Below are positions 56,419-64,000 of a stretch of 64,000 bases of DNA, piece after piece (position 1 is the stretch's first letter; the number at the start of each line of letters is the position of its first letter). The notes under the pieces are model-generated. The model searched no databases. It saw only the letters and a program-made list of their open reading frames with translations, and was not told where the DNA came from. The DNA is taken from assembly GCA_963778895.1 (NCBI GenBank), contig CAVZVZ010000002.1, positions 868,001 through 932,000 of the forward strand, written 5' to 3'. The position numbers and the translations under genes were made by a program. The stretch comes from CAVZVZ01 sp963778895. Lineage in GTDB: Bacteria > Actinomycetota > Acidimicrobiia > Acidimicrobiales > Acidimicrobilacustridaceae.

Positions 56419-57320
56419 ATGAGCACCGGCGCGACCGGCGAAGCCGGTGAGCATGTCCTGGCCGTCGATATCGGCGGAACGAAGATGGCCGCCGCCATCG
56501 TCACCGGCGACGGAACGATCCTCGATCGGCGTCAACGGCCCACGGTGGGCCACGACTCGGGAGACGAGATGTTCGCCGGGCTGGTCGAGGTGCTGCAGCA
56601 ACTGGCTTGGCGTGCCGACGCCGGTCGTGGCCGTCGGTGTCGGGAGTGGCGGACCGATGACTGCAGGTGGTGAACAGGTGTCACCGGTGAACATCCCGGC
56701 GTGGCGCGACTTTCCGTTGCGGGCTCGGTTGGCCGAGCTGACCGAGTTGCCGGTGTTCGTCGACAACGACGCCAAAGCACTGGCGCTGGGCGAAGGCTGG
56801 AAGGGCGCGGGCGTCGGAGTACCGGACTTCATCGCCATGGTCGTGTCGACTGGTGTCGGTGGCGGCATCGTCTTGGACGGACGGTTGCTCGACGGAGCGC
56901 AAGGCAACGCCGGCCACATCGGTCATGTCATCGTCGAGCCCGACGGCCGCGAATGTGCCTGCGGTGGCCGCGGCTGTTTGGAGGCTGAGGCATCGGGCAC
57001 CGCCATCGCCGCCGTCACCGGCCGGCCCGGCGAAGGAGGCAGGTCCGGACGTCATCGAGCGCACCGGCCGATTGGTCGGCTTAGCGGTTGCTTCGACGGC
57101 GAACCTGTTGGACCTCAAGCTCGCGGTGGTGGCTGGCTCGGTGGCCTTGGGATTCGGCGATCCGTTCTTCGCCGCCGCGCAAGCCGAGATCGATGCACGG
57201 GCCCGTCTCGACTTCTCGCGCGGCACCAAGATCCGACCGGCCGCGCTCGGCGCCGACGGTCCCTTGGTGGGCGCCGCAGCCGTCGGCTGGCGCGGCATGG
57301 GCCGCCGCGTGCTCGCGTGA
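56419..57320 (+). CDS. ROK-family kinase/regulator-like protein
   Basis: About 300 residues in three frames, breaks near 56608 and 57035. It has AVDIGGTKMAAAIVTGDGTI, then VVAVGVGSGGPMTAGG, VFVDNDAKALALGEGWKG, VSTGVGGGIVLDGRLLDG and the zinc motif ACGGRGCLEAEASG. There is no N-terminal HTH, so it is a sugar kinase type. Between the zinc motif and ERTGRLVGLAVASTANLLDL it is shorter than many ROK proteins. It is divergent from the MoxR gene across 36 bases. Confidence 0.82.
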
Positions 57321-57366
57321 TCATGGATCAGCGGGCCTGACGTTTGGGTTGGATGGCCGCGGAGTT

Positions 57367-57397
57367 GTAGCTACATTAGAGGAATGGCCGTAGCTAC
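57367..57397. promoter_or_regulatory. Paired GTAGCTAC palindromes at the antitoxin start
   Basis: Two identical eight-base palindromes, at 57367-57374 and 57390-57397, have centres 23 bases apart. The first overlaps a TACATT -10-like hexamer; the second lies inside the first codons of the antitoxin gene. The spacing of about two helical turns is typical for operators bound by an antitoxin-toxin complex. Confidence 0.6.
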
Positions 57398-57665
57398 TTC
57401 GCGAGTGGAAGTCGGAGTCCGCGATCTCAAGAACAATCTCAGCCGGTACCTCGATCGTGTGCAGAAGGGGACCGAGGTGGTCGTGACCGATCGAGGTCGA
57501 CCGGTGGCACGGTTGTCCGCGATCGATCGCCAAACCGAGCATTTGGCCGAACTGATCGCATCGGGGACGGTGCGGGCACCGAAACGCACCACCCGGCAGC
57601 GCCCGGGCTCCCGCATCAAAGCGAAGGGCTCTGTGAGCGACCTCGTCGCCGAACAACGACGTTGA
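57384..57665 (+). CDS. Phd/YefM-family antitoxin
   Basis: 93 residues. The N-terminal DNA-binding fold reads VEVGVRDLKNNLSRYLDRVQ and EVVVTDRGRPVARLSAID, the standard Phd/YefM core. The C-terminus is basic and flexible (APKRTTRQRPGSRIKAKG) and probably wraps the toxin. It ends with a four-base overlap into the PIN toxin gene. It likely represses its own promoter through the paired GTAGCTAC sites. Confidence 0.9.
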   Translation: MAVATSRVEVGVRDLKNNLSRYLDRVQKGTEVVVTDRGRPVARLSAIDRQTEHLAELIASGTVRAPKRTTRQRPGSRIKAKGSVSDLVAEQRR

Positions 57666-58084
57666 TCACCTACGTCGACACCTCCTCATTGCTCAAACTC
57701 GTCATCGACGAGGAGGGCTCCGATCGCGTCGAAGTGCTCTGGAACGAGGCAGACACGGTCGCGTCGGCCGCGTTGATCGTTGTCGAGGCGCGCGCCGCGC
57801 TGGCCGCCGCCGAGCGTGCCGGCCGACTGAGCGTCACCGACCACGGCAAGGCCAAGGGGGGCCTCGCGGGTCTCATCGATGAACTCGCGATCGTGGAGGT
57901 GACCGAGGAGTTGATCGGGTGGGCGGCCGATCTGGCCGAGCAGGAGGCACTCCGCGGCTATGACGCGGTTCACCTAGCCGCCGCACTCGCGATCGAGGCG
58001 ACCGTGTTGGCGAGTGCCGATGCCGCGTTGTGCGACGCCGCCGCGCGTCGCGGCTTGCACGTCACCAATCCCATGGATAACTGA
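57662..58084 (+). CDS. vapC: PIN-domain toxin, VapC type
   Basis: 140 residues from a TTG. The four acidic residues of the PIN RNase site are in place: ITYVDTSSLLKLVIDEEGSD (Asp 5), VVEARAALAAAERAG (Glu), GYDAVHLAAALAI (Asp) and LASADAALCDAAA (Asp). It probably cleaves tRNA or rRNA when the antitoxin is lost. The paired antitoxin is upstream and overlaps. Pairing of a PIN toxin with a Phd-type antitoxin is common in actinobacteria. Confidence 0.92.
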   Translation: MITYVDTSSLLKLVIDEEGSDRVEVLWNEADTVASAALIVVEARAALAAAERAGRLSVTDHGKAKGGLAGLIDELAIVEVTEELIGWAADLAEQEALRGYDAVHLAAALAIEATVLASADAALCDAAARRGLHVTNPMDN

Positions 58085-58160
58085 CGCGATGTGAGAGGCA
58101 ATTGTCGGGTGCGGCCTAAACCGTTCGCGCCCGTGGCGGCCTGATTTCTACGCTCGACCC

Positions 58161-58982
58161 ATGGGAACCATCGAGCCGGACATCGCGTGGTACTACGACC
58201 GAGGCAACGAACGAGGCCGGCTGGGCGAGCGAGGCACCGGGCGACTCGAGTTCCTTCGGACACAGATCCTGTTGCGCGCCGTCCTGCCTCCGCCCCCAGC
58301 ACGTGTGCTCGACGTCGGTGGCGGGCCAGGTATCCACGCGTGCTGGTTGGCCCGCGAGGGCTACGACGTCGTGCTGGTCGACCCGATGCCCCTTCACGTC
58401 GAGCAGGCGTCGGAGGTCGCGGCCGCCCAACCCGATGCCTCCTTTCACGCCGAACTGGGCGACGCCCGCGAGCTCCGCTCCCCGGATGCATCCGTGGACG
58501 CGGTCCTCCTCCTGGGGCCGCTGTACCACCTGCCGGACCGGGCCGATCGCGCACTCGCGCTGTCGGAAGCAGTCCGCGTGTTGCGGCCCGATGGGCTGCT
58601 GGCGGCGGCGGTCATAAGCCGGTTCGCATCGACCATGGACGGGATCGTTCGCGACTTCATGGTCGACGCACAGTTTCGTGAGATCGCGCTGTCGGACTTG
58701 CAGACCGGTGTGCATCACAATCCGGCTCGCACGCCCGGGTACTTCACCACCGCCTACTTCCATCATCCCGACGATCTGCGGTCGGAGCTGCTCGCCGCGG
58801 CCTTGGAAGACGTCGAAATCCGAGCCATCGAAGGGTTCGGCGGCCTGTTCGGTGACCTCGACGAGCGGCTCGATGACGCCCCGCGGGCCGATGCGCTGCT
58901 GCATGCATTGGCCCACGTCGACGACGAGCCCTCCCTGCTCGGCGTGTCGTTCCATTTGCTGGGCCTCGGCCGAAAGCCTTGA
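58161..58982 (+). CDS. SAM-dependent methyltransferase, class I
   Basis: 273 residues. The SAM-binding motif I is ARVLDVGGGPGIHACWLARE, followed by the acidic VVLVDPMPLHVEQ, motif for adenine GDARELRSPDASVDAVLLLG and LYHLPDRADRALALSEAVRV. The C-terminal cap ends LLGVSFHLLGLGRKP. It resembles UbiE/YdhA-type small-molecule methyltransferases. The substrate is unknown. It stands alone after the toxin-antitoxin pair, with a TACGCT hexamer about ten bases before the ATG. Confidence 0.88.
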   Translation: MGTIEPDIAWYYDRGNERGRLGERGTGRLEFLRTQILLRAVLPPPPARVLDVGGGPGIHACWLAREGYDVVLVDPMPLHVEQASEVAAAQPDASFHAELGDARELRSPDASVDAVLLLGPLYHLPDRADRALALSEAVRVLRPDGLLAAAVISRFASTMDGIVRDFMVDAQFREIALSDLQTGVHHNPARTPGYFTTAYFHHPDDLRSELLAAALEDVEIRAIEGFGGLFGDLDERLDDAPRADALLHALAHVDDEPSLLGVSFHLLGLGRKP

Positions 58983-59006
58983 CGATCAGCACTAGCCTCG
59001 GCCGTC

Positions 59007-60263
59007 ATGGATCCCAGTTATCCAGCCGAGGCCGAGGAGTATCGCGAGAAGGTGCAGGCCTTTCTGGCTGAGCAACTCCCTGCGGGCTGGAAAGGGATCG
59101 GCGCGCTCGAGCGTGAGCACGCGATTGCGTTCCGGGCGGACTGGCGCAAGACGCTGGCCGAACACCGCCTGCTCGCGCCGGCGTGGCCGCAGGAGTACGG
59201 CGGCGGGGGACTCACTCCGCTCGAACAGCTGGTCCTGTGGGAGGAGTTCTACAAGTCGGGCGTGCCGACCGGTGGCGACAACGATGTGTTCGGGATCCAG
59301 ATGGTCGGCAACACGATCCTGCAGTGGGGCACCCCCGAGCAGAAGTCGCACTACCTGCCGCGGATCCTGTCGGGCGAGGACCTGTGGTGCCAGGGTTACT
59401 CCGAGCCCAACGCCGGCTCCGATCTCGGCAACCTGGGTTGTCGGGCGGAGCTCGACGGGGACGAGTGGGTCATCAACGGGCAGAAGATCTGGACGTCGGC
59501 CGGTCAGTTCGCCAACTGGATCTTCGTCCTGGCGCGCACCGAACCCGACGCGCCCAAACACAAGGGCATCAGCTTCTTGTTGGTGCCGATGGAACAGCCT
59601 GGTGTCGACGTCCGACCGATCCGCATGCTCACGGGCGAGGCCGAGTTCAACGAGACCTTCTTCACCGATGCACGTACCGCGAAAGAGAACGTGGTCGGCG
59701 AAGTGAACGGCGGCTGGGCCGTGGCCATGACGCTGCTCAGCTACGAACGAGGCGAGGCCGCGGCGACGTTCCCGATCCTGTTCCGTACCGAACTCGATCG
59801 GCTGACGGCGTTGGCCGAAGAACGCGGTGTCGCCGACGATCCAATCGTGCGGCAACGCCTCGCGTGGTGTCACACGCAGGTCGAGATCATGCGGTATCTG
59901 GGCATGCGCACACTCACCAAGTTCCTCGAGGGCGCGCACCCGGGCCCTGATGCGTCGATCTTCAAGCTCTACTGGAGCGAGTACCACCGCAAGAGCACCG
60001 AGCTCGCCATCGACATACTTGGTGCCGATGCGCTGGTTCCCAGCGGTCGTTGGCCGGCGAACTCTTTCCAGACCGACGATCCGGGTGCTCCGAACGACTC
60101 GGCGTCCTGGGTCGGTTCTTTCTTCGCGGCGCGAGCCGGCACGATCTACGCGGGCACGTCACAGATTCAGCGCAACATCCTCGGCGAGCTCGTCCTCGGG
60201 TTGCCGAAAGAGCCGGGCGCGCCGAAGGGCACGTGGCGCGAGCTGCAGCAACAGAGCGCGTGA
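59007..60263 (+). CDS. Acyl-CoA dehydrogenase
   Basis: 418 residues. It shows the family's three-domain layout: the N-terminal helices with WPQEYGGGGLTPLEQLVLWE, the middle beta domain LWCQGYSEPNAGSDLGNLGC and GDEWVINGQKIWTSAGQFAN, and the C-terminal helical domain ending AGTIYAGTSQIQRNILGELV. FAD and acyl-CoA contact residues are in those blocks. It introduces a double bond at C2-C3 of an acyl-CoA. Likely substrates are branched, medium-chain or sterol-side-chain acyl groups. Confidence 0.92.
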   Translation: MDPSYPAEAEEYREKVQAFLAEQLPAGWKGIGALEREHAIAFRADWRKTLAEHRLLAPAWPQEYGGGGLTPLEQLVLWEEFYKSGVPTGGDNDVFGIQMVGNTILQWGTPEQKSHYLPRILSGEDLWCQGYSEPNAGSDLGNLGCRAELDGDEWVINGQKIWTSAGQFANWIFVLARTEPDAPKHKGISFLLVPMEQPGVDVRPIRMLTGEAEFNETFFTDARTAKENVVGEVNGGWAVAMTLLSYERGEAAATFPILFRTELDRLTALAEERGVADDPIVRQRLAWCHTQVEIMRYLGMRTLTKFLEGAHPGPDASIFKLYWSEYHRKSTELAIDILGADALVPSGRWPANSFQTDDPGAPNDSASWVGSFFAARAGTIYAGTSQIQRNILGELVLGLPKEPGAPKGTWRELQQQSA

Positions 60264-60523
60264 GCGGCACTCCCGCCCGGTGGGTCGGTCGCGCCGCGAC
60301 CGCGCTCGCCGGTCACCCGTCGCTGTGGACCACCGCTGTCCGCCAGGTCTTCGTTCTGGCCGCGCCCGGGTGGTGGCAGCGCCGGCCGTTCCTGCCGCTT
60401 CCGGATCCCGCCTATCTGCGCTTTCGCCTGCAGACCGCGTACGGGGACCCGTCCCGCCCACCCGAACCCGAGGACGTCATCACCTACCTCCACTGGTGTC
60501 GCGCCTGGGCCAACTGGCTTTGA
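60260..60523 (+). CDS. Small Trp/Arg-rich protein linked to acyl-CoA dehydrogenase
   Basis: 87 residues from a GTG that overlaps the acyl-CoA dehydrogenase stop (GTGA). It contains a run of aromatic and basic residues: AAPGWWQRRPFLPLPDPAYL and FRLQTAYGDPSRPPEPEDVI, ending YLHWCRAWANWL. It has no signal peptide. Unrecognised, but the coupling to the dehydrogenase supports a real gene. The following 130 bases to the HNH gene hold no other feature. Confidence 0.65.
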   Translation: MSGTPARWVGRAATALAGHPSLWTTAVRQVFVLAAPGWWQRRPFLPLPDPAYLRFRLQTAYGDPSRPPEPEDVITYLHWCRAWANWL

Positions 60524-60653
60524 CCTGCTGTCGCAGGTCCGGCTGCGCCGATCCGGATTGGGACGCAGCTGCTGCTCCGCTCCGCTGCGCAGCGTCGCCG
60601 GCGCGACCGAATGAGACACATCAACTCGAAGTTCTTGGGTACCCTCACCCGGC

Positions 60654-61163
60654 ATGAGCCGGTCGCTCGTGCTCAATGCGTCCTACGAACCGCTGTCGGT
60701 CGTCCCGGCGCGCCGCGCCGTCGTGCTGGTGCTCGACCAGAAGGCCGATGTCGTGCACGAGTCCGACTCGGCCCTGCACAGCGAGAAGCTCACCGTGCCG
60801 ATCCCGAGTGTGATCCGCCTGCGCTACTTCGTGCGGGTTCCGTACCGGCGTAGCGCGGCGTTGAGTCGGCGTGGCGTGTTCCTTCGCGATTCGGGCAAGT
60901 GCCAGTACTGCGGCAAGCGAGCCGACAGCATCGATCACGTCGTGCCACGCAGCAAAGGTGGCCCGCACACATGGGACAACGTGGTGGCCGCGTGCGGTCG
61001 GTGCAATGCAGTGAAGCGCGATCGGCTACTCGACGAGACCACGATGCGGCTGCGGCGCCACCCGCAGACCCCGAGTCATCTCAGTTGGGTAGCGGTGGCC
61101 GTGAACAGCGTTCCGACCGACTGGACGCAGTACCTGGGCACACCGAGCGCCATCCCGGCCTGA
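60654..61163 (+). CDS. HNH endonuclease family protein
   Basis: 169 residues. The N-terminus (SRSLVLNASYEPLSVVPARR) is typical of the HNH group found in most actinobacteria. The zinc/HNH core is GKCQYCGKRADSIDHVVPRS, KGGPHTWDNVVAACGRCNAV: CxxC, the D-H pair, N and a second CxxC. It ends PTDWTQYLGTPSAIPA. The DNA target is unknown and it may be a housekeeping nuclease rather than part of a mobile element. Confidence 0.9.
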   Translation: MSRSLVLNASYEPLSVVPARRAVVLVLDQKADVVHESDSALHSEKLTVPIPSVIRLRYFVRVPYRRSAALSRRGVFLRDSGKCQYCGKRADSIDHVVPRSKGGPHTWDNVVAACGRCNAVKRDRLLDETTMRLRRHPQTPSHLSWVAVAVNSVPTDWTQYLGTPSAIPA

Positions 61164-61164
61164 G

Positions 61165-62277
61165 GTGGTCTTCCCGGCTGGTGCCGCTCCCTGGCCCACG
61201 GTCGCGGCCATCGAATTGTTGCGGGTGAAGATCCCGCTGCTGCGCCCGCACCTCTATGCCGGTGGTGAGGAACGAGTGCGCGACGTCGTACTGGTCCGGG
61301 CCCGGGACGAGAACGATCGCGAGGGATGGGGCGAGTGTTCGACCCTTTCAGCCCCCGGCTACACCGGCGGCACGACGGCTGAAGCGTGGCGCGTCCTGGG
61401 TGACGATCTCGCGCCGCACTGGTTGCGCGGACAGCCGACGCGCGGTGCCTCGGCCATGGCCTTCGCCGCCCTCGAAGTTGCGGCCCTCGATCTGGTGTTG
61501 CGTGCCGACGCTGTCTCGCTCGCCGACCGACTGGCTGAGGAGTTGGGGCCGCGGCGCGACGCGGTCACGTGGTGCGCGGTCGCGAGCCCGGCGGAGGAGC
61601 GTGTCCTGACGAGCGAGATCGATGCTGCGCTCGCGGCGGGCGCTCGTCAGGTCAAGCTCAAGATCTCGCCCCGGCACGACGTCGAACCGCTGACACTTGT
61701 GCGGGATCGCTACCCCGACCTGTCGCTCGCGGCCGACGCCAACGGCAGCTATCCATCGGCCGACGATGTGCCGCGCGAGCTGGGCGGACTCGGTCTGGCG
61801 TTTCTCGAGCAACCGCTCGCCGCCGACGACCTCACCGGTGCCGCACGGCTCGTGACCAGGCTCGCGACGCCGGTCGCCCTCGATGAGTCACTCACGTCCG
61901 CGGAACGCCTCGAGGAAGCGGCCTCGTTCGGGGTGCCGTTCACGGTATCGGTGAAGGTCGGCCGCGTCGGCGGTGTGGCCGAAGTCGCCCGCGTACTGGC
62001 CGAGGCGGCTCGGCTCGGCTTCGACGCCTTCGTGGGCGGGATGCTCGAGACCGCGGTCGGCCGAAGTGTCGCGTTGGCCGTCGCGGCCCAGTCGGCATGC
62101 ACGTTGCCGTGTGATGCCGGGCCGACCGCGCGCTACTTCGCCGCCGACATCGGTCCCGTGTTCGTGCCGGACACGAGCGGTGCGCTCCACCCGCCCTCGG
62201 GGCCCGGGATCGGCTTGACCCCTGACCCGGTGGCCCTCGAACGCTTCTGCGTCGATCGGGTGATGGTGGTCGCGTGA
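61165..62277 (+). CDS. menC: o-Succinylbenzoate synthase (enolase superfamily)
   Basis: 370 residues. It has the enolase-superfamily barrel with the second catalytic Lys in RQVKLKISPRHDVEP (KxK), metal ligands in LSLAADANGSYPSADDV, AFLEQPLAADDL and VALDESLTSAERL, and the opposite Lys in TVSVKVGRVGGVAEVA. The dehydration of SHCHC in menaquinone synthesis is the likeliest reaction; N-acylamino-acid racemase is a close alternative. It starts at GTG 61165. Confidence 0.85.
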   Translation: MVFPAGAAPWPTVAAIELLRVKIPLLRPHLYAGGEERVRDVVLVRARDENDREGWGECSTLSAPGYTGGTTAEAWRVLGDDLAPHWLRGQPTRGASAMAFAALEVAALDLVLRADAVSLADRLAEELGPRRDAVTWCAVASPAEERVLTSEIDAALAAGARQVKLKISPRHDVEPLTLVRDRYPDLSLAADANGSYPSADDVPRELGGLGLAFLEQPLAADDLTGAARLVTRLATPVALDESLTSAERLEEAASFGVPFTVSVKVGRVGGVAEVARVLAEAARLGFDAFVGGMLETAVGRSVALAVAAQSACTLPCDAGPTARYFAADIGPVFVPDTSGALHPPSGPGIGLTPDPVALERFCVDRVMVVA

Positions 62278-62949
62278 GTGGTTGGACCGTCGAACACCTC
62301 ACCGGCAGAGCCGCACGATCTGCACGGGCGGGATGCGCTGCAGGATCCGAGTAGGCGAGTGAGTGTGCTCGCGGTCGATGGTTCAGCGATGGTGCTCGGC
62401 AGCACCCAACGCGACGACATCGTCGACCGACGCGCCGCGCGTCGGCTCGACATCGAGATCGTTCGCCGGCGAACCGGTGGGGGAGCCGTGTTCCTCGAAC
62501 CCGCGCAACACGTGTGGGTCGACGTGATGATTCCAAGCGACGACCCGTTGTGGCGCGACGACGTGGCTCATGCCTTCGACTGGCTCGGTCGCGCGTGGGT
62601 GGCCGCCCTGGCCGACATCGGCGTCGCCAGTACGACCGTCAACGACAACGCGGTGTGTCACTCGGTGCTCGGTCGCGTGGTCTGTTTCGCCGGCCTTGGA
62701 TTCGGCGAGGTCTCGACCGAGCACGGGAAGCTCGTCGGCCTGGCGCAGCGCCGCACGCGCCGAGGGGCGTGGTTCCAGTGCACCGTGCTGCGGCGCTGGG
62801 ACACCGCGCCTTACGCCGCCGTGCTCGCACCCGGCCTAGCCGCTGCGGCTGACGATCCCACTGGGGAGCTGGCTGCGATACGTGTGCAGGCGGTAGAGGT
62901 GGAGTCCCCCGTGCTGGTCGACGCCTTCGTACGTCAGCTGCCGCACTAG
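62274..62949 (+). CDS. Lipoate-protein ligase A-like protein
   Basis: About 225 residues. It starts at a GTG overlapping the menC-like stop, and a shift near 62310 joins VSGWTVEHLTGRA to LHGRDALQDPSRRVSVLAVD. The ligase signature is RRRTGGGAVFLEPAQHVWVD, then STTVNDNAVCHSVLGRVVCF and GKLVGLAQRRTRRGAWFQCT. It probably attaches lipoate or octanoate to protein lysines, or acts on another acyl group. The fold is shared with biotin ligases. Confidence 0.78.
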
Positions 62950-63281
62950 GGCTCCATCACGACCCAGCCGCGGCGCTGCAGCTCGGCCGCGAGTTGCTCG
63001 GCTGGGATGCCGCGGAGGCGCTGCTCGGCCGCCGAGGGGCGGGGAGCCGGCCGGCTCGGCGCGGCCGCACCCGCCTGTCCGGCGTGCTCGGCGTCCTGCA
63101 GCTGCTCGATGAACGCGTCGGCCTCGTCGCGCGTGAACTTGCCACCGGCTTGTCGTTGCGTGAACCCCATGGGCCCGCGCGCGTCGCGAAAGTCGGTGTG
63201 GCCCGCGTCTTGGAGCAAGCCCAGCAGTTCCCGCACCTGCTTCGCCGTGGCCGGGGGACCCGACTGCTGACCGAACGCCAT
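62946..63281 (-). CDS. Small Lys/Arg-rich helical protein, hypothetical
   Basis: 111 residues. The N-terminus GQQSGPPATAKQVRELLGLL and FRDARGPMGFTQRQAGGKFT with EADAFIEQLQDAEHAG looks like a short SAP- or helix-hairpin-type nucleic-acid binding protein, then an Ala/Pro-rich linker and a second helix AEQRLRGIPAEQLAAELQRR GWVV. No named family is certain. It converges with the lipoate-ligase-like gene, sharing three bases of stop codon. Confidence 0.6.
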   Translation of the reverse strand: MAFGQQSGPPATAKQVRELLGLLQDAGHTDFRDARGPMGFTQRQAGGKFTRDEADAFIEQLQDAEHAGQAGAAAPSRPAPRPSAAEQRLRGIPAEQLAAELQRRGWVVMEP

Positions 63282-63468
63282 GGTCGGCAGTCTCGCGTCG
63301 GGCTGTGACACCGTCGCGCACCCGCACCACAACCGACCCGCTCCGCGGCCACAAGCTCACGTTCGGAGATCGTCCCGGACTCGGGACCAAGTGCTCTGGG
63401 CAATCCGCGTCCATCCGCGTTGAATGAGCGTCGCAGCAAACGGGCGCCTGGCGTCGGGGAGGACAACC

Positions 63469-63864
63469 ATGGAGCAACGCAGCGAACCGACCGGGTGGGT
63501 GGGCTGGATCGCCTTCGCCGGGTTCATGTTGATCATCGGCGGCATCTTCAGCGCCACCTATGGCCTCATCGCCATCTTCAACGACACGTGGGCGGTGTGG
63601 GGCAACCGGGGCGCCGTGTTCCTCGACCTGACCCAGTGGGGCTGGGTGCACCTGATCGCGGGCGTCGTGGTGATCCTGGCCGGCGTCGGCGTCATGACCG
63701 GCAACATCCTGGCCCGTACCATCGGTGTCTTCGTCGCCGGCGTGAGCATGATCGTGAACTTCGCCGCGCTGCCGATCTATCCGGTGTGGTCGATCCTCAT
63801 GATCACGGTCGACGTGCTCGTCATCTGGGCGCTCATCGTGCACGGACGTGAAGTGAGGGCCTGA
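63469..63864 (+). CDS. DUF7144-type four-helix membrane protein
   Basis: 131 residues. Four transmembrane helices lie near residues 9-30, 55-76, 80-100 and 105-125. The opening WVGWIAFAGFMLIIGGIFSA and FLDLTQWGWVHLIAGVVVIL matches a widespread actinobacterial membrane protein family. A GGGAGG site eight bases upstream supports ATG 63469 rather than 63424. The function is unknown. It is followed by a strong palindrome. Confidence 0.82.
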   Translation: MEQRSEPTGWVGWIAFAGFMLIIGGIFSATYGLIAIFNDTWAVWGNRGAVFLDLTQWGWVHLIAGVVVILAGVGVMTGNILARTIGVFVAGVSMIVNFAALPIYPVWSILMITVDVLVIWALIVHGREVRA

Positions 63865-63903
63865 CCCGCACCAGGTCGAGGACCAACAACCGAGCGAAGG
63901 AAG

Positions 63904-63937
63904 GCGCCAGGCCCGTGCGATCGCACGGGCCTGGCGC
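63904..63937. terminator. Perfect 34-base palindrome
   Basis: GCGCCAGGCCCGTGCGA followed directly by its exact complement, TCGCACGGGCCTGGCGC. It lies 40 bases after the DUF7144-type gene and would form a 17-bp hairpin without loop or, more realistically, with a 4-base loop. Following bases are not T-rich, so it may act bidirectionally. The remaining 60 bases to the window end show no gene. Confidence 0.75.
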
Positions 63938-64000
63938 TCATTGCCGCGTCCGTCCTCCCCCGGAAGCTCGATCGCGGTGCACGCGCGCCCAGCCATCACT

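Overview
The window is 64 kb of very GC-rich DNA from an actinobacterium, most likely of the Acidimicrobiia/Ilumatobacter type. That placement is an inference from gene content: a WhiB regulator, an MtrA-MtrB pair followed by a GerMN lipoprotein, a DUF3040 protein, an F420-type nitroreductase, a polyprenol-phosphate mannosyltransferase, a PimB-like glycosyltransferase and a DEDDh exonuclease/GIY-YIG fusion, with frequent GTG/TTG starts and ATGA/GTGA overlaps. It reads as chromosomal, with one short decayed accessory patch.

Layout. 0.2-4.9 kb: MacB-like ABC exporter, deazaflavin-dependent oxidoreductase, CDF-like membrane protein. 4.9-6.7 kb: remnants of an integrated element (the 3' end of a DUF3987 helicase/primase-like gene, a small Cys protein, a two-copy hairpin motif, a terminator). 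6.7-7.1 kb: RNase P RNA (rnpB). 7.2-9.8 kb: a four-gene set of two cupredoxin lipoproteins flanking two Tat-exported ferritin-like proteins. 9.8-14.9 kb: FGGY kinase, small membrane protein, alkyl-DHAP-synthase-like flavoprotein and GlpD. 15-16.6 kb: Fur-family regulator, rubrerythrin, DUF3501. 16.7-18.1 kb: WhiB and trpD. 18-27.8 kb: nuclease fusion, two small Cys proteins, QueG, glycosyltransferase, SRPBCC protein, ArsA-like ATPase and a 700-residue SMC-like coiled-coil protein. 27.8-32.8 kb: guaB, a bacterial eRF1-like protein, ROK kinase, aminotransferase. 32.8-38.1 kb: PNPOx-like protein, TetR/VOC pair, ACT-domain protein, glycerol kinase, phosphofructokinase. 38.1-41 kb: GerMN lipoprotein-mtrB-mtrA. 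41-46 kb: a tightly overlapped five-gene carbohydrate-type operon. 46-51 kb: threonine aldolase, mannosyltransferase, HTH membrane protein, NUDIX, dinB. 51.3-56.4 kb: DUF3040, then transglutaminase, DUF58 and MoxR. 56.4-63.9 kb: ROK protein, a Phd/PIN toxin-antitoxin pair, methyltransferase, acyl-CoA dehydrogenase, HNH endonuclease, menC-like gene, lipoate-ligase-like gene and small proteins.

A dominant technical feature is that some 22 otherwise well-conserved genes are split by one or more single-base frameshifts, with the missing part always present in the next frame. This looks like uncorrected long-read indel error rather than biology. Such genes are annotated here as one CDS across the break, with the break positions stated. 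The DUF3987 remnant differs because most of its 5' part is absent, not just out of frame.
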